NCBI RefSeq assembly: GCF_040436345.1
Contig: NC_133235.1
Location: 17,632,660-17,696,659, forward strand
DNA length: 64,000 bases
From: Pagrus major
Taxonomy: Eukaryota; Chordata; Actinopteri; Spariformes; Sparidae
Reading direction: 5' to 3'
The notes below the pieces were generated by a model, which was given only the letters and a program-made list of their open reading frames with translations, searched no databases and was not told where the DNA came from. The translations under genes were made by a program, and so were the position numbers. The stretch's first letter is position 1, and each line of letters opens with the position of its first letter. Shown piece after piece: positions 51,901 through 64,000 of this stretch.

Positions 51901-54900
51901 AAGGACCGTGCCAAATTTGGTGGAGTTTGGACATGTGACACTTTCATTATTGGCTAAAGTTGGGCTCTCACATGATCCCTCTCACGTGATCTCGCTGGGA
52001 AGCAGACGTAAACTAAATGGAGATTAGCGTGCTGCAACAACTGGCTGTGGTAAAAAGCGCTAATGTGTGAAGCCTGACTGCGTGCTGCTGATGTAATTAT
52101 GATACAGAATATTTATCCTCAGTGACAGAGCTGCTACTCTGTTGGAAAGTAGTGGCACTCGTGCGACTAATGTCATTATTTGAAATTATCACTTTACAGA
52201 CATAACAACTAACACTGTTGTCTTCTTTCTTTGTGAAATGAAGCCACAATCTGGACCATTCCCTTTTCTCTGCAGGCATCGATAAAAGGAAAAGATAAGC
52301 TCGGAGGCACATGATTCTTATGGATCTGGTTGAAACTGGATCTCAACTGGAACCAGTTCTCTATTCCCATCCCTACCAAAAAACAAATCAAATGCCTTAC
52401 TGAGTCATGCGAGACCACAGTGAGCGAGGGCAAAATTACAGACTAGCTTTGAGAGGCAAACCATCCCTCACACAGCAATAAATACGGGGCAGACAGGACT
52501 GAAACCACTATTAATCTATTGCTCACACAAAAGTGGATCTGCACAGAGAGGCTTTTAAACAAAGCATTAATATCTTTGATCGTTATGTGTGAGTGCATGT
52601 GTTGTACCCAGGCGGTCGTAGAAAAAGTAGAGTAGCACTAGCATGCTGCAGCACATGACCACGAACACACAGATCATGATGGGCGTGACGTCTACTGTCT
52701 CTTCGTCCTGCTTCTCCGCACCATCGTCCCTCTTGTGCTTCATGTAGCGTCTGCATGAGGAGAAAAAAAAATTCGGAGAGGCACGCTTATTTTTCAGACT
52801 AATGATCGGTATCTATGCACACTCATCTGTTTGTGCCAGCTTATTAAACAAAACAGTCCTGTGTAAAACAGCCAGTCAGCCTCTTGGGTTTTGTCATTCA
52901 CTTGTTTTGTTAAACAGTATTCATAGATGGTTTGTGATTCGCCAAAGCAGCCAGGACGATCATCCCACCATCCACAGTGAATATTTACCATCGCTCGACC
53001 GCCTGGCTGGCACTCGCTTCCTTCCTGAGTTCGAAACACACAACTCATAATCCAGAATGTTTTTTGCCAGCGGTCGTGTGCGTCAGAGACCCCATCTGAC
53101 TGTGCCCTCAGTCACCTTGGCAACTCCATCAGGAAGGACGGACTGGGATTGGCTTAAGACAGTGAGTCACTCATGGCCTCAAATAAACAACAGTGGCCTT
53201 TAGTGGAGTCGCAGCAGTACAATGCAGACTGCTTGGTTTGAAAAGATGAGACAACTACGACCTTCTCCTCCAGGAGAAAAACTGAGCAGTCAGAGACTTT
53301 TATTTCTTTGCCAAGAAAACGGTGACTAATTTTCCCCGGAGATAATCTCCCCTGATAATAACCTTTGATTCAAATTTAGCCACCAGGACTGAAAGCATGG
53401 CATGCACAGGAAAAAGGAAACTTTGGGTCCTGTGATAATGTGATGTTGTGGAAAGGAAGGTTGGGTAAACTGTTACTGAACACTATGAGCTGCATCATCA
53501 TGGAAAATCAACTACCATTTTTGCCCCTCAGAAGACTTCAACTTTACACGAATTAAACTACTTTTGTAATACTTTCCATGTAATTGCAGTCAGCTTGGAT
53601 TTAAAACACTCATTTTAACCCAGAAAGTGACGGTATCTCCTATTCTGAAAATAAGAAGTTGAATTTTATGCCTTAAAATGTCTTAAATAGGTTTTATAAA
53701 TAGATTTGATTATGAAGTTGACATTCTTTTATAAGTTTGCATTAGCTCCAGTCTCGCTTTTAAATGTGTTTTTGGGCAAAAATGTGTTCCCGGTGTAACA
53801 AAACAGAACAAACAGAAACAGCCAATAGCCTCTAATCTATCAGAGCACACTAGCTGGTGTGTCGCAATGTGGTGTGCAGACTAACTCCTTGCATGAACAA
53901 AATACTTCCAGAAGTACAAATTGTATCTGTTAACATTATGTTGATCTAATATGGGTAAATATGGGCAGGTTCAACAAGGTCTGGCTCGAGAACGCCACAC
54001 TTAGTGCTTGGTTGAAGCCTGTTGAAAATAACAAATTGGAAGCTCAAATCAGGGGATTAGAGTAGCACGTGAAGTCAGAAAAAAAGAAAGCTGCTGTAAA
54101 AAGCTATAAAACGCCTGACAAAACCCAATGTGGTTTGTTAAACATCGGGAGCATTACCAAATTCCGGCCCTGGCAAAATCCACTACTACTCCAGTCAGCG
54201 ACCTGCACACAGCGCATATGGGTTGGGTTTTTTTGCCAGCATGGACATAAAAAGGTCTTTAAATCTACCTTGATGAAACCTACAGAAACCCTGTGTAAAG
54301 AGTTATTTCTGTACGTAACTAGCATCAAAACCATGTAGAGATAACCCCACGTTAGCTGTCCATCTCTCCATCGTGTCCACTTACTTCTTGCTGTCTCTGC
54401 TGCCGGCCCAGTAGCCTCCAACGGCGACTGTTCCTACTGCCATCAAGAAGATTATCACCATGTTGTAGTCCACTACCGGCTCATTGGGTGCATACATGGC
54501 GACCAGTCTTCCTTTACCAAATGTCTGCAGGAGTTTGAAACAGCACTGAGTCAGGTGAAGGCTAAAAGATCCATTTTGTATTTTTGTTTGTCTACTACAC
54601 ACAATTGCCTCTGCAGGTAGACTGTAAAATGTTTAGAGGTGATCAGGAAGACAAAAACTGATACAGTAGGAACCTTTAGGTAGGTTGTTTATTTGCACCA
54701 TCTGCCGTCTCACCTTGCTTATGTCCAGCATATCAGAGTAGCTGAGCAGTGCTACAGGAATGTCAATCTCCTCATATTGAGTCTTGTTTCCTGCTGGTGG
54801 TGTCTGTTATAATAAACGGGGAAAAAAGAAACATGTATTTATGTTTTCTTAAGTGTTTAAGTCAATTTAATCTTGATGCACAGTGACTACAAGAAACAGC

Positions 54901-57575
54901 CTTAGGATGTTTGTAGTTCTGGGCAGGGTTACCAGTCTGTCCTTGCTGACGATGAGCAGGCCCTTGGCACCGTTTATCTGGGCCAGTCGGACCTTTTCAT
55001 AGAAAGTGCAGTTGCCTCTCATCACCATGGGGATGCGATTTGGGAAGCCTCCCTCCGGGACGTCGGAGGGTGAGCATAGGACCGATGATGTCAGGTCATG
55101 GATCTGAAGGCGTGACTTCAAGACAAAATTTCAAGAATGTTAACCAGAGCTGGAGGAAATTCTCAACATGGATGAAAAATATTTTCTTGCTAATGACATT
55201 TATTCATGTTAATTTCTAATGAGCCTGGATACATTGGTTGCTTTCAGAGACAGAGTGCCTCTTGAATAAATGAAAATGAGCCAGATCTGGGCACTACTAA
55301 AAGACTGGAGTCAATACAGTTGCAGTCTTGTCTTTGATGACGGATGTATGAAACTATTTCTGCATTTTAAAAAGCTTTGCATGAGACTGTTTTAGAAGAT
55401 TTCTTTTTCTAATGATACAATTATATCCCAAAATGAAATCCCATTTACTCGCACATGACCTAGAAACTGTAAATCATGTATTTATTTCCTGCAGCGTGGA
55501 TTACTGCGACTCAATACAGTCATAAAGATCTCAAACATTTCCAGCCTGTTCAGAAAGAAGCTGCCAAAGGCATTGAAGTGGAGATCAGATTTCTGCATCC
55601 CGTCCGAGGCTTCCTGAAACACATTTTATTGATCAAATTCCTACCGTTATTCATCCCCACTGTTCTGTGTGGCTGTGTAGGCATTTTATCATCATTATCA
55701 CTGCTTACAAAGACTTAGTTACACCTCTTGCTTCTCACTTACTGCCTTATTCAGGTCCTGAGGTAGACGCGCCCACTGTGAGTTGAAGAATATGCAGTAA
55801 TCCTTTCCTTTGCTCTTGCCCTTGTCACTGAAATGGGCCATGCCGAACTCTCCCACCACCTGTCAACACAACAGCAACGTCTGTATCACTCCACGTCAAT
55901 CAGATATTTGTAACTTTGATTTTTGAATCACAGACTTGAACTTTATTTCCAGCCACAAATGAGCTGTCCTGTATTTCTAAATGTTTTTTATATTTAATTA
56001 CATTTATTCATGGGTGTACAAAACACCAATCCAAATAATAACACAAAGGAATGCAAGATATGGATTTTTTTTTCAGCCATTACTGATAAGATAAACCAAT
56101 AATTTCACATTTAAATAAAACACTAAAAAATAACTAAATTACATGAGGGGAAACTAGCCCAAATATAATACACACATAAATACACCCTAACACAACAACA
56201 ACAGATGATATACTGTAGTACATATGGTCCATCTTCTGTTGCTCTACCCTGAGCTGCACAGGCAGCAGTCCAACACTTCTGAATTCATCACTGCCAACAT
56301 GAGTTTGAGGCGACGCAATCTACGAGCATTGTCAGCACATATATTTTGGCTTTGTCCAATGTTGAAAGTCTTGTTGGCAGCTTGTAAAAGGCCTTTGGTA
56401 CGAAGGGGTGGTATGAGGCATAACCACCGACGCAAGATTAATAGCTGAAAATGTGATACAGAACAGTTAACTCATAGGATATGAACTCAGGAGGCACAAT
56501 GTCGAGAGAAATGGGAGAAACAGACAGTGTTTACATGTCAACGACACGATAAGAGAATGGACAGCTGAATATTTCACAGAAAGTGTTTATTCTTTTTGTT
56601 ACTTTCTCTTTCTCTGAAAGGAAAACATATATCTAAACAAAGGAGAAAACTAACAACACTTGTAAATTAAAGGAACAGTTTTTCGCCTGTGTATTTTAAA
56701 CAATTGTAATAAAACATACACTGTATTTTGCTGTTTAATTGCAGTTGTGAGTGCTATTCATGTGTAAAATGTATTAAACCCAATCTGATATAAATGGGAT
56801 GGACAAAATATTATGAACAAGTTTCAGCATGAAGCAATACAGTGCAGCAACAGCACAAACTACATATAGGTGAATGAATAGCTTGAAGATAAACTGAATA
56901 TTTTACTGAGGAAGGAATTGCTGTTAGTTTCAGCCAGGTCAGTCTAATAAACTAGAAGATAATGTCAGATGGACTTTTGTTATCCAAGCCTTGACTACAG
57001 TCATTATGATGCTAAGTGCCTGAAATAAAACACTTTTTCTCTTTGTAAAGACAGTCTATAGTTAGCGGAGAAGAATAACTACCGGTCAACCTTGGTTATA
57101 CTTTGACTCAGCGGGTCAAAGTACAGTATGATGAGCAGAGGAATATTTTGCCCTCAAGTCCCACATTTCAGACGCGTTACCACAGGTTTATAACTGTAGC
57201 ACGATGCGAGTTGTTAGCTAACGTTTCCTGATGCACTGTCAGTTAATCCCTACCAAAACGCGGTCTGTCGTAAACCTCGTGTTGGTTTCAACATTGCGGT
57301 GAAGCAGAAATAATCCTCCGTGGTTAACATTACGCGAAAAAGGTGAGTGTTGTGCGAGTCTCCAGGGCCCACGGTGATCTCCGCAAGCTAACAGTCATAG
57401 CATCCAAGCTAATAATCCCTGAACCCCGTCAGGAAAAAAACAATCTGTCCGTGTCAGCCACGTGCCGCCGTGCGCAGTAAACGCGCAGAGAAACAGTTTT
57501 TGAAGAAATACACTCGGTCTCTCTCACCTTTTGGATGAGAAAAGCGGCCCAGAACAGTGTTTCAGGGACCCTCAT
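45912..57575 (-). CDS. sppl2b: Signal peptide peptidase-like 2B (intramembrane aspartyl protease)
   Basis: A multi-pass GxGD protease of endosomes, lysosomes and plasma membrane that cleaves type II membrane stubs such as TNF-alpha. Exons in transcript order: 57575-57528, 55859-55743, 55115-54933, 54803-54714, 54524-54385, 52750-52608, 50992-50896, 50363-50247, 49720-49639, 49501-49427, 49335-49273, 49190-49091, 48716-48639, 46988-46831, 46094-45912. Phases join throughout for 557 residues (human 592). Seen: N-terminal signal sequence MRVPETLFWAAFLIQK; luminal PA domain with RGNCTFYEKVRLAQ and NKTQYEEIDIPVALLSY; TM helix before GGYWAGSRDSKKRYMKHKRD; catalytic YD in FVYDVFF (about 351-352); catalytic GFGD (411-414); PAL motif QPALLYLVP (about 465-467); acidic proline-rich tail ending EENKSD. 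The PA-to-TM region matches SPPL2B better than SPPL2A. The start is the first in-frame ATG. The exon 14 donor (GTGGTG) is weak. Confidence 0.95.
47270..48175. repeat. Probable DNA-transposon-derived repeat in sppl2b intron
   Basis: The left part has CACACAGACAGGTATTTTTG, AAAACAGAGTTTTCAGCG and CACCGTTTCAGAAATAATCT. The right part has 'aaaccgagtttctgaatatc', GGAGTTTTCCAAAAG and TGTGTGTGTACAGG. These resemble the ends of a common teleost element. The AACCGAGTTTCTGAATATCT-type block occurs in direct, not inverted, orientation, so the structure is unclear. Confidence 0.4.
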
Positions 57576-57720
57576 GATGCCTAGCTTGTTGTTGTTTCCC
57601 CCATCGACCGACCAACCAACCAACCGCTCGGCTCGAGCCCCTCACGCTAGCCCCCACCAGCTGTTCTAACAGGCCACGCCCCCTTTCTCAGTGCGGGAGT
57701 TTTAATTGGCTGTGAGCGTC
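57576..57720 (-). promoter_or_regulatory. sppl2b: Promoter/5' UTR region of sppl2b
   Basis: G+C-rich, CpG-containing sequence lies immediately upstream of the sppl2b ATG (minus strand). It includes ATTGGCTG at 57705-57712, a CCAAT box on the minus strand, and a TTGG(T) tandem run at about 57611-57625. No TATA box is evident. The exact start site is not visible. Confidence 0.5.
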
Positions 57721-60590
57721 ACGAGCGAGTGGCCACGTCCCTGATTGATTAAAGTCGAAGTCAGTCAAGAAGACAAAATTAAAGTCCTTTAAAATCTGTG
57801 CAGACCTTAAAACAGGTTTACAAAACATTGTGAGAATGATTTAACGAATTATGTTAAAATAACGCAGGCGTGGTTGAGCTTTTATGGTCTGACTGACTGA
57901 TTTTTATGTTTAGGTTTAGTGTAAAATTAGCTTGTTAAAGGAGACATACAGTAATATGCTCATTTTCAGGTTCATAATTTTATTTTGGGTTACTACTAGA
58001 TTAGGTTTACTGGCTTTAATTCTCAAAACACATCAGTTTTCTCACACTGTCCAGTGCTTTAGCTCTGCATTTCCCCCTCCTCTGGAATACCCAGTCCACT
58101 CTGATTGGTCAGCTCAAACACGCCTGAGCCAGCAAGGCTAACAACACCAGAGCAGCTGTGCTGAATCAATTCTTACGTGCCAAACTAGCAGCCAGGCAGA
58201 AATTATACAAATGTGCGACATGGTGACGTAATGTGATGTTGGGACTTTAGGCTTTTTAACTTAAAAGACCTTTCACATGTCCAAGAACCTCTATAAAACA
58301 CTGAAGGAAAGGAAAACGAAAAAGCATGATACTGTAGGTCTCCTTCAATATGTAATGTATGACCATCTACACTTTCAAAGTGCATCAACTTAATTATATC
58401 TGATTCAATATGTTTTAACTGATCAATATAGATCATACAAGTAGCCAGCAATAATTCAAATAAATAAATAATGCCGTTTTGGTTCATATTTAAAACACAT
58501 TATCAGATGATTTTTTAAATTTTTCTATTTTTCTATTTAAGTTTCAAAATTTTATTTTATTTTATTTGTCAATTTTTGAATGTATTTTTCAATCAATGGA
58601 GGATTTTGGTCATCTCCTGTTTTTAACACAGTAAAGTTTTTAATTATGACCTGTCAAGGGACTGCAGATGTAAATTAGCTCTAAGCAAACTCTGGTACAA
58701 TGCATTAAATGGCAACATTAGTGTTTAATATTGTACATGCTCCCTCTACAAATAAAAAGAACAAATACATAAATTAATAAAGAATTTGGCAATTGGTAAT
58801 AAATCATGTTAGAGAAGTCCTTATTAAATTAAAAAAAACACCATGAACACATTTGTTGGCCTGAAACACATGACATGGACTCTTGAAGTCTGACTTGAGC
58901 TAACAGGGCTGGTAAGGCGGCAGCTATGCTTTCCATTCCTAACTCTGTATTTTCTCTAAGTACAGTTTACTGGATAGCCTCCAGTATAACTGATAATCAG
59001 CATCTTCTCCTACTTACTTTATACTCATAAGGTTAGAAAATGTTGTTAGATAAACATGCAGATAGTGACTTGATGGGTTTCCTGCTTAATTTCTGTTGCT
59101 TGTTGATTTCAGTGTAAATTAAATTATTTTTTAAAATGTCATTAAGGAAAATAGTGCATCAATGTTTGTTAGGGTTGAACTGACAAAATATCTTTTTAAA
59201 TGGTAATAAATATTATAAAAGCTACGAAGCTAAAATTTTATTATAATCTTTTTGATAATTTATTATAACTTATTAAGTTATTCATTCAAATCTAGGTTGG
59301 GTATTGCTGATTCTTGTGATTTGTGTATAATGTGTGTTTAGTAGCCTGTATTTTATAGTAATTTCGTACCATAACCACACGTATATAGTATATACTGTCT
59401 AAGGACAAATACTAAAGTGATTAGTGTGTATTTATTATTGTTACTAGGTAACCAGTGTTATTTACATGACCTCAGTCTTTATCTCTGCATGCTCGATCTT
59501 GTTATTCACTGACGTACTGCAGCAGGTTGATTCACTCAGCATGATGTCACTCCATATGTTCGTCCTGCTGCCGGATATTTACCTGCATCAAGCGCAACAT
59601 CACCGGAACTTCAGCGACTTCTGCCTTCACAATAAAAGGGGCGATTTTGTTGCGTGTTGCATTTAGCAGTTCTGCTCTGGCCAATATAATCAGCTGATAT
59701 TTGCCTGTCACAGATATATCTGTATCAGCATATATGTTGTCCAATATGTGCTAAAATGAAGAGATTATAATGCAGAAAAAGATGCTTGGGTCATTTATAA
59801 TTATTAAATTCCTTAAATCTTTTTTAAAAAGTTTACTGTTTCAGTGCAGTGATGTCAATTTTGATAATAAATGCTATTGTTTAACTGTAAAGAATCCAGT
59901 GTTGATCATCACATTTGATGGATCATTGCAAAAAATGTTTGTATATTAATAACGTAATTTTGTACTGCCAAGTATTGATATCAGCATGGGCCCAGAAAAT
60001 CAAGGATCGGTCAGGCTCTTATCCAAATTTTCCTACGCAGTGCAGCCACAACAATCTAAAAAACCTTTAACTTACAAGCAAAGAGTGATGGTCTAAGCGT
60101 GGATTCAAACATTTTTCCACAACGCCATAGAAATAAGTGCACTTAATCTCTTTTTTTTCATAAAACACCTAAATCTAGGAAGGTTTATAAGAAAAAAACA
60201 CCAGACCAAGCTTAGGAAGGAAAAACAAAAATGTAATTTGTGTATGATTGAGTGAAAAAAAAAAAAAAAACAGAAAAAAGAGTCTTGGCATCCTAAATGG
60301 TAGCAGATGTTTTGCAACATCAAATTCAGGACTACTTTCAGTACACAAATTACTGATGTTTAAGTATGCGAGGTATGCTTTCAGTGATCTTTGAGAATTA
60401 TTTAAAAAATGTGTAGATACCACACCAAGTTCCTCAAATAATATATAGAAAAATATATATTGTGTTTAGTATTAAAGCACACCAATAAAACGCACTTAAG
60501 TGGCTCACTATGTAACCAGTCAGTTGGTTGGGCTTTTATTTTTAAAGAGATAACCGGAAGTTGTGTGCGTGTTTCACCGGTGCTACCTTG
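57721..60590. other. Divergent intergenic region between sppl2b and dapk3
   Basis: About 2.9 kb separates the two head-to-head genes. It holds a TIR MITE (57938-58345), AT-rich sequence, a repeat-like ATATCTG-containing stretch near 59690-59750, and a poly-A run near 60256-60270. I recognise no gene. Confidence 0.6.
57938..58345. mobile_element. TIR MITE, 408 bp
   Basis: The left terminus AAGGAGACATACAGTA (57938-57953) is the inverted copy of TACTGTAGGTCTCCTT (58330-58345), with one mismatch in 16. The interior has 'tgctcattttcaggttcata', CTCTGATTGGTCAGC and GCAGAAATTATACAAATGTG, blocks I know from a frequent teleost repeat. It is non-coding. Confidence 0.85.
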
Positions 60591-60663
60591 ACACGGGTCC
60601 GTCTGGGAATTTTACACACAACTACTCTGGAGGGGGAATGCAGCACTCGTAGCCAACCGTACT
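60591..60663 (+). promoter_or_regulatory. dapk3: Probable promoter and untranslated exon 1 of dapk3
   Basis: A short segment ends in a strong donor (ACT|GTAAGTA at 60664). It is followed by an intron start rich in GTTAGC/GCTAGC motifs (60811-60844). It lies upstream of a good acceptor (CCCACTGCAG, 61471-61480) that opens the exon holding the dapk3 ATG. The 5' boundary is unknown. Confidence 0.5.
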
Positions 60664-61480
60664 GTAAGTATACGCTGTAGCAATGTCTTCACACTTTACT
60701 TAGCTAAATATATACTTTTCTACCGGCATTTAAACGTTATTAACCTAATGATTTCCTCACTGAGGTAACACTTTCACAGTCAGAGAAAGCCGGCGTTTAT
60801 ACAGGATCTTAACGTTAGCTTGTTAACCAGCTAAGCTAGCTGCCTTCTGTCGCTGGGATACCTTTGATTTCTTCCTTTGAATTTTATTACATTGTTGTCA
60901 TCTTGAGTGATTTAATATCTTGTACTTGTGGCACCAGTTTTATTTAGTGTTTGTAGCTATAAGCTCGACCTTTACGATGTTTTCACCGGCGGAAAAAAAA
61001 ACGCATCTGCTGCCTGCTTGTAATATAAACGGCATTGTCGCTATAAGCTACACGTTATAAGCTACAAACACACATAGTTTTATTATAACCGTGTTTTTTA
61101 TATGCCAGTCGCATTAAACGAGGCTTAAGTGAGACAAATACTTGCTAGTTTGGCTAGATCCCAGTCCCTTTAATAGAGTTTGAGATATGTGGTCCAGGCA
61201 GGAGATGATGTAAGTAGGACTGGTATGCAGAGGTCTGACATCAGCCAGAAAGTCTGTGAAAACTAAAGCTGTGTTGACTCGGGCCAAATAAGGAGGAAAG
61301 AAACCAAGGTACTCAAGGGTGAATCAGGATGTGATCGTTTCTGGCTCATAACTAAGACTTATATAACAATTTAGATCTACTAACATGGCTTTGTTTTGAT
61401 CACTTAGCTCTGTCATGTCCACACCACTCACTGCCACTATGTACTGTGTTTCCACCTTTCTCTTTTCTTTCCCACTGCAG
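60664..61480 (+). other. dapk3: Intron 1 of dapk3
   Basis: Non-coding DNA between the presumed untranslated exon and the ATG exon. The first 200 bases are CpG-containing and include the palindrome-like GTTAGCTTGTTAACCAGC. No other feature is seen. Confidence 0.5.
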
Positions 61481-61523
61481 TGAATCGTAAGGCATTGTTC
61501 CCGTCATCAAGAGTCAGCACACC

Positions 61524-64000
<2,477 letters not shown>

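Noticed and set aside
56224..56448. Overlapping open frames on both strands in sppl2b intron 1
   Set aside because: Coding-like composition, but no start context, splice sites or recognisable family; possibly an old repeat.

Overview
This window is nuclear DNA from a ray-finned fish, probably a perciform-type teleost. It holds vertebrate multi-exon genes with GT-AG introns that are compact for vertebrates, and many interspersed repeats of the kind common in spiny-rayed fish genomes. I see no bacterial, viral, CRISPR or operon-like organisation. Exons were placed by hand from splice sites, reading-frame phase and remembered protein families; no alignment was run.

Four protein-coding genes are present. 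(1) insr, + strand, 4123-16567: the 3' part of the insulin receptor, 13 exons from the fibronectin/insert region through the furin site, transmembrane helix, tyrosine kinase and C-terminal tail; the 5' exons lie upstream of the window. (2) arhgef18 (p114RhoGEF), + strand, coding 29797-41145 in 18 exons with an upstream untranslated exon near 22 kb: DH-PH RhoA exchange factor with a coiled coil. (3) sppl2b, - strand, 57575-45912 in 15 exons: a complete GxGD intramembrane aspartyl protease. (4) dapk3 (ZIP kinase), + strand, from a non-coding exon near 60.6 kb and an ATG at 61524 to the window edge: start of the kinase domain.

Layout: 1-4122 insr intron with a near-perfect palindromic MITE; 4123-16567 insr exons; 16568-21.9 kb insr 3' UTR and intergenic DNA with a hAT-like MITE and a minisatellite; 22.2-29.8 kb repeat-rich 5' intron of arhgef18; 29.8-41.1 kb arhgef18 coding exons; 41.1-45.9 kb tail-to-tail 3' ends of arhgef18 and sppl2b; 45.9-57.6 kb sppl2b; 57.6-60.6 kb divergent intergenic space with a TIR MITE; 60.6-64 kb dapk3.

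The genes are not an operon. Their closest human counterparts all map to chromosome 19p13 (INSR and ARHGEF18 in 19p13.2, SPPL2B and DAPK3 in 19p13.3), so the window is a rearranged piece of a conserved syntenic block. ARHGEF18 (RhoA activation) and DAPK3 (myosin light-chain phosphorylation) act in the same actomyosin pathway, but their nearness here is most simply explained by synteny. I found no convincing undescribed biological system. The most notable points are the loss of the YTHM PI3-kinase docking tyrosine in insr, the absence of an exon-11 equivalent, possible alternative exons of arhgef18, and several well-delimited non-autonomous transposons.
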